The notes under the pieces are model-generated. The model ran no database searches, had not been told where the DNA came from, and saw only the letters and a program-made list of their open reading frames with translations. Below are positions 1-8,205 of a stretch of 64,000 nt of DNA, piece after piece (within the stretch, counting starts at the first letter, position 1; the number at the start of each line of letters is the position of its first letter). A program made the translations under genes and the position numbers. Source of the stretch: Syntrophomonas sp. (GTDB taxonomy: Bacteria > Bacillota > Syntrophomonadia > Syntrophomonadales > Syntrophomonadaceae). The stretch covers positions 1 to 64,000 of the forward strand of contig JAENZN010000006.1 of NCBI GenBank assembly GCA_016841245.1, given 5' to 3'.

Positions 1-42
1 AAGCCCTTTTCGGGCTTCCCAAGGCTTTTTCTTCTATTCAAC
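1..42 (+). terminator. Probable terminator hairpin of an upstream gene
   Basis: AAGCCC and GGGCTT pair around a five-base loop at 1-17. A short T run follows at 27-31. The gene it would serve lies outside the window, so the assignment is tentative. Confidence 0.4.
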
Positions 43-113
43 TGTCAAAAACCCGCGTTGGTTGCAAAGTCAATAAATTAATAGGAACTGGCTTAACCAT
101 CCTATTAGGGATT

Positions 114-144
114 AAAAGGACTTCCTGGAGTCCTTTTAATTTTT
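114..144 (+). terminator. Strong hairpin, probable terminator
   Basis: AAAAGGACT (114-122) and AGTCCTTTT (129-137) form a perfect nine-base stem around a six-base loop, followed by AATTTTTG. The flanking A and T runs would let it stop transcription in either direction. It insulates fur from upstream transcription. The rest of 18-210 shows no gene. Confidence 0.6.
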
Positions 145-216
145 GATCATATTGACCAGCGTGACCATTACTAATACCTGGGATAGAAAGGAAACTCGAG
201 GATAGCAAATATTTTA

Positions 217-245
217 TTGCATTTCATATCCGGCTTCTATATAAT
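217..245 (+). promoter_or_regulatory. Promoter of the fur-feoBA genes
   Basis: TTGCAT (217-222) and a perfect TATAAT (240-245) are separated by 17 bases. The expected transcription start falls inside the Fur box just downstream, so Fur binding would block initiation. Confidence 0.7.
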
Positions 246-248
246 TAT

Positions 249-266
249 GATAATGATTATCATTAT
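249..266. promoter_or_regulatory. Fur box
   Basis: GATAATGATTATCATTAT is almost identical to the classical 19-base Fur box (GATAATGATAATCATTATC). It sits between the -10 element and the ribosome-binding site of fur. Iron-dependent autoregulation of fur, and of feoB-feoA behind it, is inferred from this placement. Confidence 0.85.
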
Positions 267-280
267 ATAGAAAGGATCTT

Positions 281-712
281 ATGGTTGTGGATGTTATCAA
301 TGCAAAACTGCGTGAAAGTAGTTATCGTCTTACTGGGCAGAGGAAAGCCGTTTTAAACGTGATGTTGGAAAATAAAGGACGACATTTATCTGCCGAAGAG
401 GTACTCTGGGAAGCCAGAAAGATATCGCCTAACATTGGTATTGCTACGGTTTATAGAACCCTGGAAAAACTAGCCAGCCTGGAGGTTTTGTACAAATCCA
501 TGTTTGAGGGTAATAAATATCGCTATGAACTGGCCGAAGATGAAAAGCATCATCATCATCATGTGCTGTGTCTGGCTTGTGGGTTGATATCCGAAGTATC
601 AGGTGATTTGTTACATGAATTGGAAAGTGATCTGGATGAACAGGGATATAAAATTATTGATCATGAATTAAAATTTTATGGCTACTGTCCTGCTTGTAAT
701 AAAAAAAAATAA
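281..712 (+). CDS. fur: Ferric uptake regulator, Fur family
   Basis: A 143-residue Fur-family repressor with an N-terminal winged helix (about residues 10-80, including the GIATVYRTLEKL recognition region) and a C-terminal metal-binding dimerisation domain. The His run KHHHHHVLC is followed by two CxxC pairs (CLAC, CPAC) of the structural zinc site. The ATG lies five bases after AAAGGA. The canonical Fur box in its own promoter and the feoB-feoA genes 30 bases downstream favour iron as the signal over zinc (Zur) or peroxide (PerR), though the protein sequence alone does not settle it. Length is normal. Confidence 0.88.
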   Translation: MVVDVINAKLRESSYRLTGQRKAVLNVMLENKGRHLSAEEVLWEARKISPNIGIATVYRTLEKLASLEVLYKSMFEGNKYRYELAEDEKHHHHHVLCLACGLISEVSGDLLHELESDLDEQGYKIIDHELKFYGYCPACNKKK

Positions 713-741
713 TCTATTTTATTTAATTCAGGGGGCGGCTT

Positions 742-2499
742 ATGACAATAGTTATTATAGGAAACCCGAATGTAGGAAAAAGTCTGGTATTGAACCGCCT
801 TACGGGGAGCAATTTTATCGTTTCCAATTATCCCGGCACTTCTCTGGAGATTAGTGAGGCGACACTTAAATTACCTAACCATGAAATAAAAATAATTGAT
901 ACTCCAGGTGTTTATTCGATATTCACCATGGGACAGGATCAGCAGGTAATTAAAGATTTACTACAAAAAGAAAAACCAGAATTGATATTAAATGTGCTGG
1001 ATGCAACCAACCTGGAACGCAATCTGCTTTTGAGCTTTGAGCTTAAAGAACTGGGTATTCCAATGATCGTGCTGGTAAACCAAATTGATCGAGCTAGAAG
1101 GTCAGGAATGCAGATACAGCGAGATAGATTGGAAAATATCCTGGGTGCTCCGGTAGTATTCTTCTCTGCACTCACCGGGGAAGGTTTAATGGAATTAATG
1201 CAGATGTTAGAGAAGAATATTGATGAAACTGCATGGCCCAGCAGTATAGAATCTTTTTTTGAGCAGGGGAAAAAACCGGAATGTGTTTTCCAATGTCGGG
1301 AATGTTCGATTGGATCAGAAAGCTGCTTGAGTTCTGAAGACTTCAGAAGGGCAGAAATGGCTCGGTACACAGCCCAGCTGGTTGAACATAAGCAGAGTGA
1401 AACCCAGCGTTACTGGATAGACAAGGCAGAAAAATTATTAGATCGACCCTTAACCGGAACAATATTACTGTTGGCCCTGGTATTTCTGGGATTTTATATT
1501 CTATTGAAGTTTATTGAATTAAGTGAAGGACCTATAAGTGCTCTCTTAAATCCGCTAAATCTTATAATAGAAAATTTTGTTGCTAATCTATTGCCCCCAG
1601 GTATAGTTAACACTGTACTTTCCAAAGCTATCCCAGAAGGCCTTATTATACCTTTTACCATTATTATGCCAGCTATGTTGATGGTGAGTTTTTTAATGGC
1701 TATTCTGGAGGATAGCGGGTTTCTTCCCCGTTATTCAGTGGCTTTGGAGAGAGTGGGAAGGCTGTTTGGAGTATCCGGGCAGGCGGTAATACCTCTGTCC
1801 TTAGGCTTTGGATGCCGAACCCCGGCAGTTCTCGCCACCCGCTTAATGCCTACTATAGCAGAAAGATTTATTGTAATAACTATTCTCAGTATAGTTATAC
1901 CCTGTGCTGCTACAATAGGAGTTATGGCGGCTGTAATATCTACTTTCCATGCTTCATTGATGGTACTGGTTATTACTATGCTGACGGTATTAATGGTATT
2001 AGGCTTTATCATCAGCCATCTGATGCCCAGGGAAGAAGTATTTGTATATGAACTTCCTCCGTTACGTATTCCCACTAACAAGAATGTTTTGAAGAAGGTC
2101 AGGCTCAGGTTTGCAGGATTTTTTACTGAAGTGCTGCCTTTACTGTTGGTAATGAATATTATCATCAGAGCATTAATGGAATCCGGTTTTTTTAAGCTGT
2201 TTCATTCCATGGAAGGATTTACCCGGGCATTATTTGGTATCCCAGCCGATGCCTTTGTGGCAGTACTGGTTACCATGTTTCAACGCTACCTGGCACCCTT
2301 AGTCTTATTGAATATAAATCTAACCCCCAGAGAGGCCACTATTGCCATTGCCATGATATCACTATCGCTTCCCTGCCTGCCAGTAATGGTGATGACGGTC
2401 AGGGAAATAGGGTTTAAAGGATTAATCAAAATACTGATAATAGGATTTATTACTTCTTTTATAGTTGGTGCAGCACTGAATATAATATTACCTGGGTAG
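742..2499 (+). CDS. feoB: Ferrous iron transport protein B (FeoB)
   Basis: A 585-residue ferrous iron transporter of the inner membrane. The N-terminal G domain shows GNPNVGKS (about 7-14), DTPG (53-56), NQID (113-116) and a SAL G5 motif (142-144). A helical linker follows, then a membrane part from about residue 233 with two Gate-like repeats and the motif LGFGCRTPAVLATR. It ends soon after its last membrane helix, so it is shorter than the E. coli type (about 770 residues). Unusual is a cysteine cluster at residues 181, 185, 188 and 195 in the linker. GGGGG precedes the ATG. It shares a transcription unit with fur and feoA. Confidence 0.93.
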   Translation: MTIVIIGNPNVGKSLVLNRLTGSNFIVSNYPGTSLEISEATLKLPNHEIKIIDTPGVYSIFTMGQDQQVIKDLLQKEKPELILNVLDATNLERNLLLSFELKELGIPMIVLVNQIDRARRSGMQIQRDRLENILGAPVVFFSALTGEGLMELMQMLEKNIDETAWPSSIESFFEQGKKPECVFQCRECSIGSESCLSSEDFRRAEMARYTAQLVEHKQSETQRYWIDKAEKLLDRPLTGTILLLALVFLGFYILLKFIELSEGPISALLNPLNLIIENFVANLLPPGIVNTVLSKAIPEGLIIPFTIIMPAMLMVSFLMAILEDSGFLPRYSVALERVGRLFGVSGQAVIPLSLGFGCRTPAVLATRLMPTIAERFIVITILSIVIPCAATIGVMAAVISTFHASLMVLVITMLTVLMVLGFIISHLMPREEVFVYELPPLRIPTNKNVLKKVRLRFAGFFTEVLPLLLVMNIIIRALMESGFFKLFHSMEGFTRALFGIPADAFVAVLVTMFQRYLAPLVLLNINLTPREATIAIAMISLSLPCLPVMVMTVREIGFKGLIKILIIGFITSFIVGAALNIILPG

Positions 2500-2509
2500 G
2501 AGGGCAATT

Positions 2510-2755
2510 ATGTATTTAAAGGATATGCAAACAGGCCAGAGGGGACTGGTGGTAAGAATTAATAAAGGACATGCTGCTGAAAGGCGTTTATTTGAAATAG
2601 GACTGGTTCCTGGGGCAAGTGTGGAGGTTGTCTCCCGTCATCCCTTTCACGGACCCTTGTTATTGCAGGTTGGTAATACCAGAATAGCGGTAGGGCAGAG
2701 GATTGCAGAAGCTGTGGAAGTGGAAATGAAGAGCAGTACAGGAAATACCCCTTGA
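2510..2755 (+). CDS. feoA: FeoA domain protein
   Basis: An 81-residue SH3-like FeoA protein, the cytosolic partner of FeoB. Residues GQRGLVVRI near the start and the RLFEIGLVPGASVEVV stretch are typical of the family. It begins 10 bases after feoB stops, with AGGAGGG overlapping the feoB stop as its ribosome-binding site, so it is almost certainly cotranscribed and under the same Fur control. The order fur-feoB-feoA is the reverse of the common feoA-feoB order. Confidence 0.9.
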   Translation: MYLKDMQTGQRGLVVRINKGHAAERRLFEIGLVPGASVEVVSRHPFHGPLLLQVGNTRIAVGQRIAEAVEVEMKSSTGNTP

Positions 2756-2907
2756 TGTACGTATACTTGCCGAGACGTATCAGAAAGGGTATTTTGGGTA
2801 AATAATCCATTAGTAGTTGGATGATTGAATTATTAGACGTATAAACTGCAGTTATGATAAAATATATTCGAAATTACGTTTCTTATTAGCAGTGGAGGGC
2901 AGTAAGT

Positions 2908-3654
2908 ATGTTAAAGCTTGAGAACCTATGCATGACAGTCAACGGAGATAACGGACAGGGCAGAGAAATTATACGCGGACTTAACCTGGAATTTGAAAAA
3001 GGCAAAATATATGCTATTACCGGGCCTAACGGCGGAGGTAAAACTTCCATCGCCAAATTGGTGATGGGAATATTCAAACCCAACAGTGGACATATATATC
3101 TGAATGATGAAGAAATAACCAATCTTAGCATTAGCGATCGGGCCCACCGGGGTATAACCTATGCTTTTCAGCAGCCCCCACGCTTTAAAGGCCTGACTAT
3201 TGAAGACCTGATTAAGATTGCCCGGCCAGGCATAGATCAGCTGGCATTACGAGGTGCCATGCGAGATGTGGGGCTTTGCCCTGAAGACTACTTGATGAGG
3301 GATGTAGGCCCAGGTTTAAGCGGGGGAGAAATGAAGCGGGTTGAAATAGCTCAGGTTCTAGCTAGGAATGCAAAAGTGACGATATTTGATGAACCGGAGG
3401 CCGGGGTTGATTTATGGACTATTCAGAAGCTCATAGGAATTCTTTACAACAAATTTAAAGATAATCCGGAATCTATTACTATAATAATTACTCATAATGA
3501 AAATATACTGCGTATATGTGATGAAATTATGGTGATTCAGAATGGTTTGGTGCAGGCACGAGGAACGCGGGAAGAGATATGGCATTTAATCAAAGATGAT
3601 GTGGAATGCAAAATGAAAGAACAGTGTGGAGAGTTGTTAACGTATGAAATTTGA
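2908..3654 (+). CDS. sufC: Fe-S cluster assembly ATPase, SufC type (SmsC)
   Basis: A 248-residue ABC ATPase. Walker A is GPNGGGKTS (about 40-48), the Q-loop is AFQQPP, the signature is LSGGEMKR and Walker B is TIFDEPEAGVD. These match SufC, which powers the SufB scaffold. It overlaps the next gene by 11 bases. No sufS, sufU or sufD follows, which is the arrangement of the minimal SufBC (SMS) systems known from anaerobic bacteria and archaea. GTGGAGGG lies upstream of the ATG. A 150-base gap separates it from feoA, so it may have its own promoter. Confidence 0.88.
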   Translation: MLKLENLCMTVNGDNGQGREIIRGLNLEFEKGKIYAITGPNGGGKTSIAKLVMGIFKPNSGHIYLNDEEITNLSISDRAHRGITYAFQQPPRFKGLTIEDLIKIARPGIDQLALRGAMRDVGLCPEDYLMRDVGPGLSGGEMKRVEIAQVLARNAKVTIFDEPEAGVDLWTIQKLIGILYNKFKDNPESITIIITHNENILRICDEIMVIQNGLVQARGTREEIWHLIKDDVECKMKEQCGELLTYEI

Positions 3655-4567
3655 TAATCTAAGCCTAGAGCTATTGAACACTATTAGTAATCTAACTAAA
3701 ATCCCAAATGGAGCAGCAAATATAAGGGTGGATGGAGAAGCTGTAGTTTGCAGCTCTTCTGCCAACGTTACTATTACTCCCAGAGAAGATGGGCAGGGAT
3801 TTACTCTAGAAGTAAAACCAGGTACCATTGGGGAGACTGTCCATGTACCAGTTCTGCTTACCCAAACGGGTCTGCAGGAGACAGTTGCCAATACTTTTAT
3901 TATTGGAGAGAACTCTGATATTACCATTATCGCTGGCTGCGGCATCCACAACCCCAGTCACAACGATTCCAGGCATGATGGTATTCATGAGTTTATAGTG
4001 AAACCCGGTGCCCGTTTAAAATACGTCGAAAAACATTATGGTCAGGGTCAGGGCCAGGGTAAAAGAATAATGAACCCGACAACCAAAATCAACCTGCAAA
4101 GTGGAGCATCAGCCGAAATGGAGATGACCCAGATCAAAGGGGTAGATGACACCTTTCGTTCTACCATAGCCCGTATTGAAGATAAAGCTAGCTTAAAGAT
4201 AATAGAAAGACTTATGACGGATGGAGATCAGTCAGCTGAATCTGATGTACAAATAAACATTGTAGGAAAAGCCGGAAGCGGTCAGATATTATCCAGATCA
4301 GTGGCCCGGGATAAGTCTATCCAGGTGTTCAAGGCTGCATTGGTGGGCAGGGTGGAATGCACCGGCCATGTTGAATGTGATTCGATAATAATGGATAATG
4401 CACGTATAAGTTCTATTCCTGAGTTGGTTGCAGAGGACTCCGAAGCGGTATTGACCCATGAGGCAGCTATTGGCAAAATTGCAGGTGAGCAACTGATAAA
4501 GCTTATGTCCCTGGGATTGACCGAACAAGAAGCCATAGATGTAATATTAGACGGTTTTCTGCGTTAG
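3644..4567 (+). CDS. sufB: Fe-S cluster scaffold, SufB/SufD family (SmsB)
   Basis: A 307-residue member of the SufB/SufD family, shorter than E. coli SufB (about 495 residues). The beta-helix core and C-terminal part are present: GRVECTGHVECDSIIMDN, SSIPELVAEDSEAVLTHEAAIGKI and a C-terminal helix with LTEQEAIDVILDGFL. This is the size and form of the scaffold in two-gene SufBC systems. It overlaps sufC by 11 bases, implying translational coupling and a fixed complex. Assignment as a B-type rather than D-type subunit rests on its being the only partner present. Confidence 0.85.
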   Translation: MKFDNLSLELLNTISNLTKIPNGAANIRVDGEAVVCSSSANVTITPREDGQGFTLEVKPGTIGETVHVPVLLTQTGLQETVANTFIIGENSDITIIAGCGIHNPSHNDSRHDGIHEFIVKPGARLKYVEKHYGQGQGQGKRIMNPTTKINLQSGASAEMEMTQIKGVDDTFRSTIARIEDKASLKIIERLMTDGDQSAESDVQINIVGKAGSGQILSRSVARDKSIQVFKAALVGRVECTGHVECDSIIMDNARISSIPELVAEDSEAVLTHEAAIGKIAGEQLIKLMSLGLTEQEAIDVILDGFLR

Positions 4568-4623
4568 AATTCTTTAATAAGATATTATTCTGGTTCAGAA
4601 ATTTTGGACGGGTTGGTGGATGT

Positions 4624-5520
4624 ATGAATCTAAACCTATTTAAAACTTATGTAAGGGTGGTAGAAACCCAGAATTTATCCCGTACAGCCAGTGAGTTTGG
4701 CTTATCTCAACCTGCAATAACCAAGCAGATACAGGCTCTGGAAGATATTTACGGAGTTCTGCTTCTGGAGCGATCTGGAAGAAGATTGAAGACTACCGAA
4801 GCTGGAGAAGCCTTATACAATTGTGCCCGAGAAATTATTAAGGCGGTTGAGAAATCGGAAAGCATTATGGAAGATGTTGTGGAAAGTCGTAAGGGTTATA
4901 TTTCCCTGGGAGCCAGTACGATACCGGGAGAATATATACTGCCCATATTAGTAAAAAAATTCAAGGACAGCAATCCCAGTATAAAAATCAGTATGGATAT
5001 AGGTGATACGGAGAGAATATTTAACAAAGTAGCTGAACGAGAACTGGATCTGGGGGTTGTGGGGGCCTGGTATAATAACCGCAAGGTGGATGGATTCCAA
5101 TGGGTTGAAGATGAACTGGTCATCGCAGTGCCTGAAAACCATAGGATGGCGGTCAGGGAGAGTGTAAAAATATCAGAACTGGCATCTGAAAGATGGGTAT
5201 TTCGGCAAAAAGGATCAGGAACTAGAAAAGTAGCCGAGGAAATAATTAATAGCAGTGGCTTGAAGATGGATGATATAAATATATATATGGAGGTAGGCAG
5301 TACAGAAGCAGTACTAGCTACAGTTGAAGCCGGAATGGGAATATCCATGGTATCTGACTGGGCGATTCAGCGACTGGACTCGCATCGGAAGATAGTCAGT
5401 ATACCTATAGCTGATCAGGGAGCCAGGCGCTATTTCTATATAATTTATCCTCACCAGAAGAAGAGGCGCAAGTCGGTAATACAGTTTATGGAATTCCTGC
5501 AAAACATAAAAGGTAAATAG
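4624..5520 (+). CDS. LysR-family transcriptional regulator
   Basis: A 298-residue LysR-type regulator. The N-terminal helix-turn-helix is seen at about residues 15-60 (NLSRTASEFGLSQPAITKQI), followed by a substrate-binding-like effector domain. The domain around GYISLGASTIPGEYILP and the VEAGMGISMVS stretch resemble CysL/CbbR-like regulators, but no effector can be assigned. It lies 57 bases downstream of the sufC-sufB pair on the same strand, so it may be cotranscribed. Its stop codon is embedded in a terminator hairpin. Confidence 0.85.
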   Translation: MNLNLFKTYVRVVETQNLSRTASEFGLSQPAITKQIQALEDIYGVLLLERSGRRLKTTEAGEALYNCAREIIKAVEKSESIMEDVVESRKGYISLGASTIPGEYILPILVKKFKDSNPSIKISMDIGDTERIFNKVAERELDLGVVGAWYNNRKVDGFQWVEDELVIAVPENHRMAVRESVKISELASERWVFRQKGSGTRKVAEEIINSSGLKMDDINIYMEVGSTEAVLATVEAGMGISMVSDWAIQRLDSHRKIVSIPIADQGARRYFYIIYPHQKKRRKSVIQFMEFLQNIKGK

Positions 5521-5547
5521 TTGGGTGCCAGCACCCAACTTATTTTT
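5519..5547 (+). terminator. Terminator of the LysR gene
   Basis: AGTTGGGTGC (5519-5528) pairs with GCACCCAACT (5531-5540), followed by TTATTTTTG. The stem starts within the TAG stop codon of the regulator gene. A closely similar hairpin recurs at 5871-5900. Confidence 0.75.
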
Positions 5548-5870
5548 GCTTGTCGACTTTTGGCGACAAAATATCTACCGATGATAGAAGCTCCCAGGGG
5601 ATTACCCCGTACCGGGGCAGCTGGTGTGGCTTTCATTTCATTGCGGTATCACTATAGGTGCAATTTCTGTTCGCAATGCTCACAGATGATTAAGGTTGCA
5701 ACGTTGGGCTGGTTGTGTTCGAAATAGTAAATAAAGCCTGCAATTGAGGCGTACCTCGGTACGTTGATTGAGCGGGGTTTTTTATAATAATGCAGAGATT
5801 GGTTTCCGAATTAATTGTGAGCCTTAACGAACTTAAAACGATTAGCCTGTTAAGGGCCTCTATCGTTATA
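5548..5870 (+). other. Noncoding stretch with several hairpins, possible structured RNA
   Basis: No convincing gene is present. Visible structure: GGGG-ATTA-CCCC and CCCC-GTACC-GGGG alternatives around 5597-5617; CATTGCG (5639-5645) pairing with CGCAATG (5672-5678); and a small CGTAC-CTCG-GTACG hairpin near 5750-5765 followed by GCGGGGTTTTTT, which looks like the end of a transcript. This could be a stand-alone small RNA or leader. I could not match it to a named RNA family. Confidence 0.4.
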
Positions 5871-5900
5871 AATAAGTTGGGTACCTGGACCCAACTTATT
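5871..5900. repeat. Perfect 12-base inverted repeat
   Basis: AATAAGTTGGGT (5871-5882) and ACCCAACTTATT (5889-5900) flank ACCTGG. The core GTTGGGT...ACCCAAC matches the LysR terminator at 5519-5540. It could end a transcript from the noncoding stretch just upstream. Confidence 0.7.
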
Positions 5901-5939
5901 TATGATAATATTTTTATTTTAAATTCTAGATGGTTTGTA

Positions 5940-5945
5940 TATAAT
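5940..5945 (+). promoter_or_regulatory. Probable -10 element of the polyamine operon
   Basis: TATAAT occurs 37 bases before the start codon, in the context TTGTATATAAT. No good -35 element is seen at the proper distance (TTTTAA at 5917-5922), so the promoter call is moderate. Confidence 0.45.
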
Positions 5946-5981
5946 ATATCTGTTTGGATAATTAAACGGGGAGGATTGGCA

Positions 5982-6440
5982 ATGTTACCGTTACCTAAAA
6001 AATATTTCGTTACCGCTGCGGCTGCAGAAGGTGACACCGAACTTACTGCTTTTGATGGAGCATTATTAAAAGCTCGGGTAGGAAATACTAATCTATTAAA
6101 AGTCAGCAGTATATTACCTCCAGGTTGTGTATATGATCCAGAACTGGTAATCCCTGAAGGTTCCCTGTTACCCATTGCTTATGGGGATATCGTTTGTGAA
6201 GAACCTGGTACAAAAATAGCTGCAGCTGTATCGGTAGGAATTAAAAAAGACAGTTTTGGAGTTATTATGGAGTTTTCTGGCAAGTGCAGCCGGGAAGAAG
6301 CCGAAAAAAAGGTGAGTGATATGGTTAAAGAGGCTTTTAGAATTAGAGGTTTGGAGTTAGAAGAAATTAAGATAGCGTCAGTTGAACACGTAGTCGAGAA
6401 AATCGGATGTGCTTTTGCAGCGGTACCATTGTGGTATTAA
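5982..6440 (+). CDS. pdaD: Pyruvoyl-dependent arginine decarboxylase
   Basis: Converts arginine to agmatine. The 152-residue protein resembles the archaeal/chlamydial pyruvoyl enzyme: the self-cleavage site is in KVSSILPPG (Ser42-Ser43), where the second serine becomes the pyruvoyl group, followed by GSLLPIAYGDI, and a C-terminal part ending GCAFAAVPLWY. The open frame runs back to 5790, but GGGGAGG at 5969-5975 and the match to family length set the start at ATG 5982. It heads an operon with speE and speB, giving arginine to agmatine to putrescine. Confidence 0.88.
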   Translation: MLPLPKKYFVTAAAAEGDTELTAFDGALLKARVGNTNLLKVSSILPPGCVYDPELVIPEGSLLPIAYGDIVCEEPGTKIAAAVSVGIKKDSFGVIMEFSGKCSREEAEKKVSDMVKEAFRIRGLELEEIKIASVEHVVEKIGCAFAAVPLWY

Positions 6441-6486
6441 AAGCTTTTAAAATCTCATTATTAATTGAATAAGGGAGGAACTTTAT

Positions 6487-7317
6487 TTGGAATTGTGGGT
6501 TACAGAGTATCAAACTCCAGCCATAGGATTTAGCTGTAAAAGCACAGAAACCATGAGAGTGGAACAAACTCCATTTCAGCATCTTTCGGTTATAAATACA
6601 GAACAATTTGGTAAGATGCTGCTACTGGACGGTATGGTAATGACCACCGAAAAAGACGAATTTGTATACCATGAGATGATAAGCCTGGTAGCATGTAATT
6701 CTCATCCCCAGCCGGAAAATGTACTAATAATAGGTGGGGGAGATGGCGGTACCCTAAGAGAAGTAGTTCGCCATCCAGCCGTACAACATGGAACCCTGGT
6801 TGAAATAGACGAAAGGGTGGTACAGGCATCTCGTGATTTCTTTCCTTCTTTATCATGTGCATTTGAGGATGCTAAGAGCCAGGTGCTGATAGATGATGGG
6901 ATTAAATATGTCAAAGAACACAAGAATTGCTATGATATAGTTATTGTTGATTCAACAGATCCTGTGGGACCGGCAGTAGAACTTTTTTCAAGGTCTTTCT
7001 ATGAAAACGTATTTGAAGCACTAAAAGATGATGGTATGCTGGTTGTTCAGAGTGATTCTCCCTATTACCATCCCAATGTTGTAAGGATGGCATATGAAGG
7101 CATAGCGGGTATTTTTCCGCTAACCAGGCTATATCTGGCCAATATACCTACTTATCCGAGCGGTCTGTGGAGTTTCACCATAGGATCTAAAAAGTATGAT
7201 CCGGAAAACCTGACGCATGAGTATGATGAGGGATGTCGTTACTATACCCGTGATCTGCATCGGGCGGCTTTTAATCTGCCTGCCTTGGTCCGGAAGATAA
7301 TTGCCAATGGGGAATAG
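6487..7317 (+). CDS. speE: Spermidine synthase
   Basis: Transfers the aminopropyl group from decarboxylated S-adenosylmethionine to putrescine. The 276-residue protein shows the family motifs GGGDGGTLREV (nucleotide-binding loop), VEIDERVV, DDGIKYV and the catalytic VDSTDPVGPA. It starts at TTG 6487, eight bases after GGGAGG; no ATG with a ribosome site is nearer. The decarboxylated donor is made by SpeD, encoded at 17270-17650. Spacing to speB is nine bases, so the two are cotranscribed. Confidence 0.94.
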   Translation: MELWVTEYQTPAIGFSCKSTETMRVEQTPFQHLSVINTEQFGKMLLLDGMVMTTEKDEFVYHEMISLVACNSHPQPENVLIIGGGDGGTLREVVRHPAVQHGTLVEIDERVVQASRDFFPSLSCAFEDAKSQVLIDDGIKYVKEHKNCYDIVIVDSTDPVGPAVELFSRSFYENVFEALKDDGMLVVQSDSPYYHPNVVRMAYEGIAGIFPLTRLYLANIPTYPSGLWSFTIGSKKYDPENLTHEYDEGCRYYTRDLHRAAFNLPALVRKIIANGE

Positions 7318-7326
7318 GTAAGGTAT

Positions 7327-8190
7327 ATGGATAAAGAAATGAATTTAATTGAACAAAAGGCAGTCTTCATGGCTGCCTCTAATAAATTAGAACTGTGTGA
7401 AAAAGTACTCCTGGGAATTCCGTTTGATGCTACTACCAGCTTCAGACCGGGTACACGTCTGGCTCCGTACCGCATCAGGGAAGTATCGGAAGGCATCGAA
7501 GAATACAGCCTGTATCAGGATAAATCGCTGGAAACACTGGATTTCTACGATGCCGGAGACATCGTATTGCCGTTTGGCAATGTTAATGAGTGTTTGCGGC
7601 GCATAGAGGATGTTTGTAAATGGTTTTTGAACAGGGGCAAAAAGGTATTTTCTATAGGGGGAGAGCACCTGGTTTCCTGGCCGCTGATCAAGTCCTATCA
7701 TGAATACTATCCTGATCTGGTAGTGGTGCAGTTGGATGCTCATGCTGATTTAAGGGAAGAATACCTGGGGGAAACTCTGTCACATGCTGCAGTTATGCGC
7801 CGGGTGGTGGAGTTACTAGGCGAAAACAGACTTTTTCAGTTGGGGATTCGTTCCTGTACTCGAGATGAGTTGAGTTATGCAGAGAAAAACACTCAACTAT
7901 ATGTCGATGTGCTGATGAATGTGATTGATGAAGTGAAAAAGAAAATTCAAACTCGTCCGGTTTATTTCACTCTGGATGTTGATGTTATAGATCCAGCCTA
8001 TGCTCCCGGTACCGGGACACCTGAAGCAGGAGGGTTTTCATCCCGCGAAGTACTAAAACTAATGCAGGAAATGAAAAGCCTTAACGTGGTAGGATTTGAT
8101 GTAGTAGAAATATCTCCGCCTTATGATACTGCAGATATAACCGCCATCCTGGGTGCTAAAATAATACGGGAGGCCCTATTAGCTTATTAA
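7327..8190 (+). CDS. speB: Agmatinase (ureohydrolase family)
   Basis: Hydrolyses agmatine to putrescine and urea. The 287-residue protein has the dimanganese site motifs of the arginase/agmatinase family: GGEHLVSWP, QLDAHADLREEY and TLDVDVIDPAYAPGTGTPEAGG. Arginase and formiminoglutamase have the same fold, but the position behind an arginine decarboxylase and spermidine synthase favours agmatinase. It ends the polyamine operon. A 16-base inverted repeat follows its stop. Confidence 0.92.
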   Translation: MDKEMNLIEQKAVFMAASNKLELCEKVLLGIPFDATTSFRPGTRLAPYRIREVSEGIEEYSLYQDKSLETLDFYDAGDIVLPFGNVNECLRRIEDVCKWFLNRGKKVFSIGGEHLVSWPLIKSYHEYYPDLVVVQLDAHADLREEYLGETLSHAAVMRRVVELLGENRLFQLGIRSCTRDELSYAEKNTQLYVDVLMNVIDEVKKKIQTRPVYFTLDVDVIDPAYAPGTGTPEAGGFSSREVLKLMQEMKSLNVVGFDVVEISPPYDTADITAILGAKIIREALLAY

Positions 8191-8205
8191 TTAATGAATC
8201 GAAAT

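Noticed and set aside
544-561. Run of five His codons in fur, resembling an engineered tag
   Set aside because: It is in the position of the natural metal-binding His cluster of Fur proteins and is flanked by family sequence.
1731-2165. 144-residue minus-strand frame inside feoB
   Set aside because: It lies fully within a well-supported gene, lacks a ribosome site and has no recognisable family.
5541-5790. Possible 6S RNA
   Set aside because: No long rod with a central bubble could be drawn by eye; kept only as an unassigned noncoding candidate.
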